From: Chloroflexota bacterium
Lineage (GTDB): Bacteria > Chloroflexota > UBA5177 > JANWHV01
Reading direction: 5' to 3'
Length of the DNA stretch: 5,577 nt
Assembly (NCBI GenBank): GCA_025450255.1
Contig: JANWHV010000294.1
Location: 1 to 5,577 of the forward strand
Positions 4,741-5,577 of the stretch are shown here, piece by piece. The notes under the pieces were generated by a model. That model had not been told where the DNA came from, searched no databases, and saw only the letters and a list, made by a program, of their open reading frames with translations. Within the stretch, counting starts at the first letter, position 1. The number at the start of each line of letters is the position of its first letter. The position numbers and the translations under genes were made by a program.

Positions 4741-5577
4741 TTTCACCGCGCCATTGTCGGAATGCATCACTGGCCCGGGCGCCAAGTGATCCTCGAACTG
4801 AACGGTGACGTTTCCCCAGAGATCTGAAGCCGCGGCTTCGATTCGTTTCAGCGATATGTCAATGTACGTTGAATCCACCTTGACGGCAATGCTGTTTCGC
4901 CCGGCGCTCATTGCGGCGAGCATTGAGGTTCCAGTTCCGCAGAACGGATCGAGCACTGTATCGCCCGCGAACGAGAACATGCGGATCAATCGATACACAA
5001 TTTCCTTTGGATAGGGTGCAGGGTGGTTTAGGAGCCGAGCGCCCGGAACATCAGTCCAAACTGGTTTGAACCAATTGAAATATTCGTCCTTCCCAATCCT
5101 GCTGGATTCCTCCATGTCTGGAGTGGGCTGCGGTAACCGCGTTTACCTCCCAAGGCAGGCTTGCGCAACATAAGAATTGTCTCGATGTCATTCTTTATGA
5201 CACCGTTAGGTAGATAGGGCTTGCCAAGGAAGCGCGAGCTAGACGACGCCTCCATGCTTATGTTGGCAACCTTCATCCATAGTATTGGCGTAAGATTGTC
5301 AAAGCCAAATTTTCTGCTACGCACCTGAATGTCAGAGTGCAGCGGCATGACAAAATGCCGGCCGCCCTTTCTCCGCGAAACGCACACGTCGCCCACGACA
5401 CAGCAGATTCTTCCGCCAGGTATTAGCACGCGCGCGCAGTGACTCCAGACCTTGTCCAACTCGCTAAGGAACTCGTCGTAATCTGGCATATTGCCCATTT
5501 GAAGCGGGGTGTCAGGATACTCCTTTAAATTCCAATAGGGTGGAGACGTCACGACCAAATGGACCGATTCATTGGGG
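4729..5577 (-). pseudogene. Site-specific DNA methyltransferase (N4-cytosine/N6-adenine, beta class), frameshifted and cut by the window edge
   Basis: Two overlapping minus-strand frames encode consecutive parts of one SAM-dependent DNA methyltransferase. The first (5577 down to 5028) opens at the window edge with in-frame PNESVH before LVVTSPPYW, so its start lies outside; the TTG at 5558 is not the true start. TSPPYW is catalytic motif IV. The second (5115 to 4729) carries DEYFNWFKPVW, HPAPYPKEIVYRLI and the SAM-binding motif I, DPFCGTGTS. Motif IV before motif I defines the beta class, and TSPPYW suggests N4-cytosine methylation. The frames join near 5125-5127: adding one C to the coding-strand CCC run gives S-P-T-P-D-M-E-E-S-S, a smooth family-like junction. 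Motif II reads IAVKVD where an acidic residue (GIEID type) is usual. Base composition is lower (about 42-52% GC in sampled lines against about 68% in ureC), which suggests acquired DNA. No restriction endonuclease is visible. A sequencing error in the C run is the main alternative to a real pseudogene. Confidence 0.82.
5125..5127 (-). other. Frameshift site in the methyltransferase gene (one base missing from a C run)
   Basis: The plus strand reads GAGTGGGCTG here, so the coding strand has AGC CCA CTC CAG ACA TGG. A fourth C would give AGC CCC ACT CCA GAC ATG GAG, restoring the frame and a plausible protein. Homopolymer runs are common places for both slippage mutations and sequencing errors. 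Confidence 0.75.

Noticed and set aside
1..5577. CRISPR array, tRNA, rRNA or insertion sequence
   Set aside because: No regularly spaced repeats, tRNA-like cloverleaf, rRNA segment, transposase or terminal inverted repeats were seen on reading either strand.

Overview
The window comes from a GC-rich bacterium. Genes are packed tightly, with ATGA start/stop overlaps and Shine-Dalgarno sites. The protein families fit a proteobacterium best, but I see nothing that fixes the genus, and an actinobacterial or other GC-rich host cannot be excluded.

Layout. (1) Positions 1-2182, plus strand: the end of a sugar-type ABC importer operon. A few codons of an upstream gene overlap the first of two tandem RbsC-type permease genes (15-1061 and 1073-2182). 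(2) Positions 2183-2428: a 246-base gap. It holds a hairpin just after the second permease, an 8-base direct repeat, two short inverted repeats and a possible sigma-54 (-24/-12) promoter about 30 bases before the next start codon. (3) Positions 2429-4710, plus strand: a two-gene urease structural operon, a fused gamma-beta subunit (ureAB) and the alpha subunit (ureC), joined by an ATGA overlap. (4) Positions 4729-5577, minus strand: a convergent DNA methyltransferase gene of clearly lower GC, broken by a one-base frameshift and cut by the window edge.

The most interesting part is the urease. All six residues expected to bind the two nickel ions are present, including the lysine that is carbamylated in known ureases. 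The second shell around the substrate is changed: the mobile-flap cysteine is valine, the following histidine-histidine pair is histidine-glycine, the tryptophan of the KIHEDWG motif is isoleucine, a substrate-contacting alanine is glycine, and a loop near the active site is about four residues shorter. The beta part of the fusion lacks the usual C-terminal tail, and no ureD/E/F/G maturation gene follows before the strand switch. This looks like a divergent, possibly functionally distinct urease rather than a standard ureDABCEFG cluster.

How the genes may work together. The permeases carry ribose/galactose-type signatures, not the Urt/Liv type expected for urea uptake. Either the importer and the urease are unrelated neighbours, or the importer brings in a compound whose breakdown releases urea or a urea-like substrate. 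The gap and hairpin between them favour separate transcripts. The methyltransferase remnant looks like an acquired, decaying gene.
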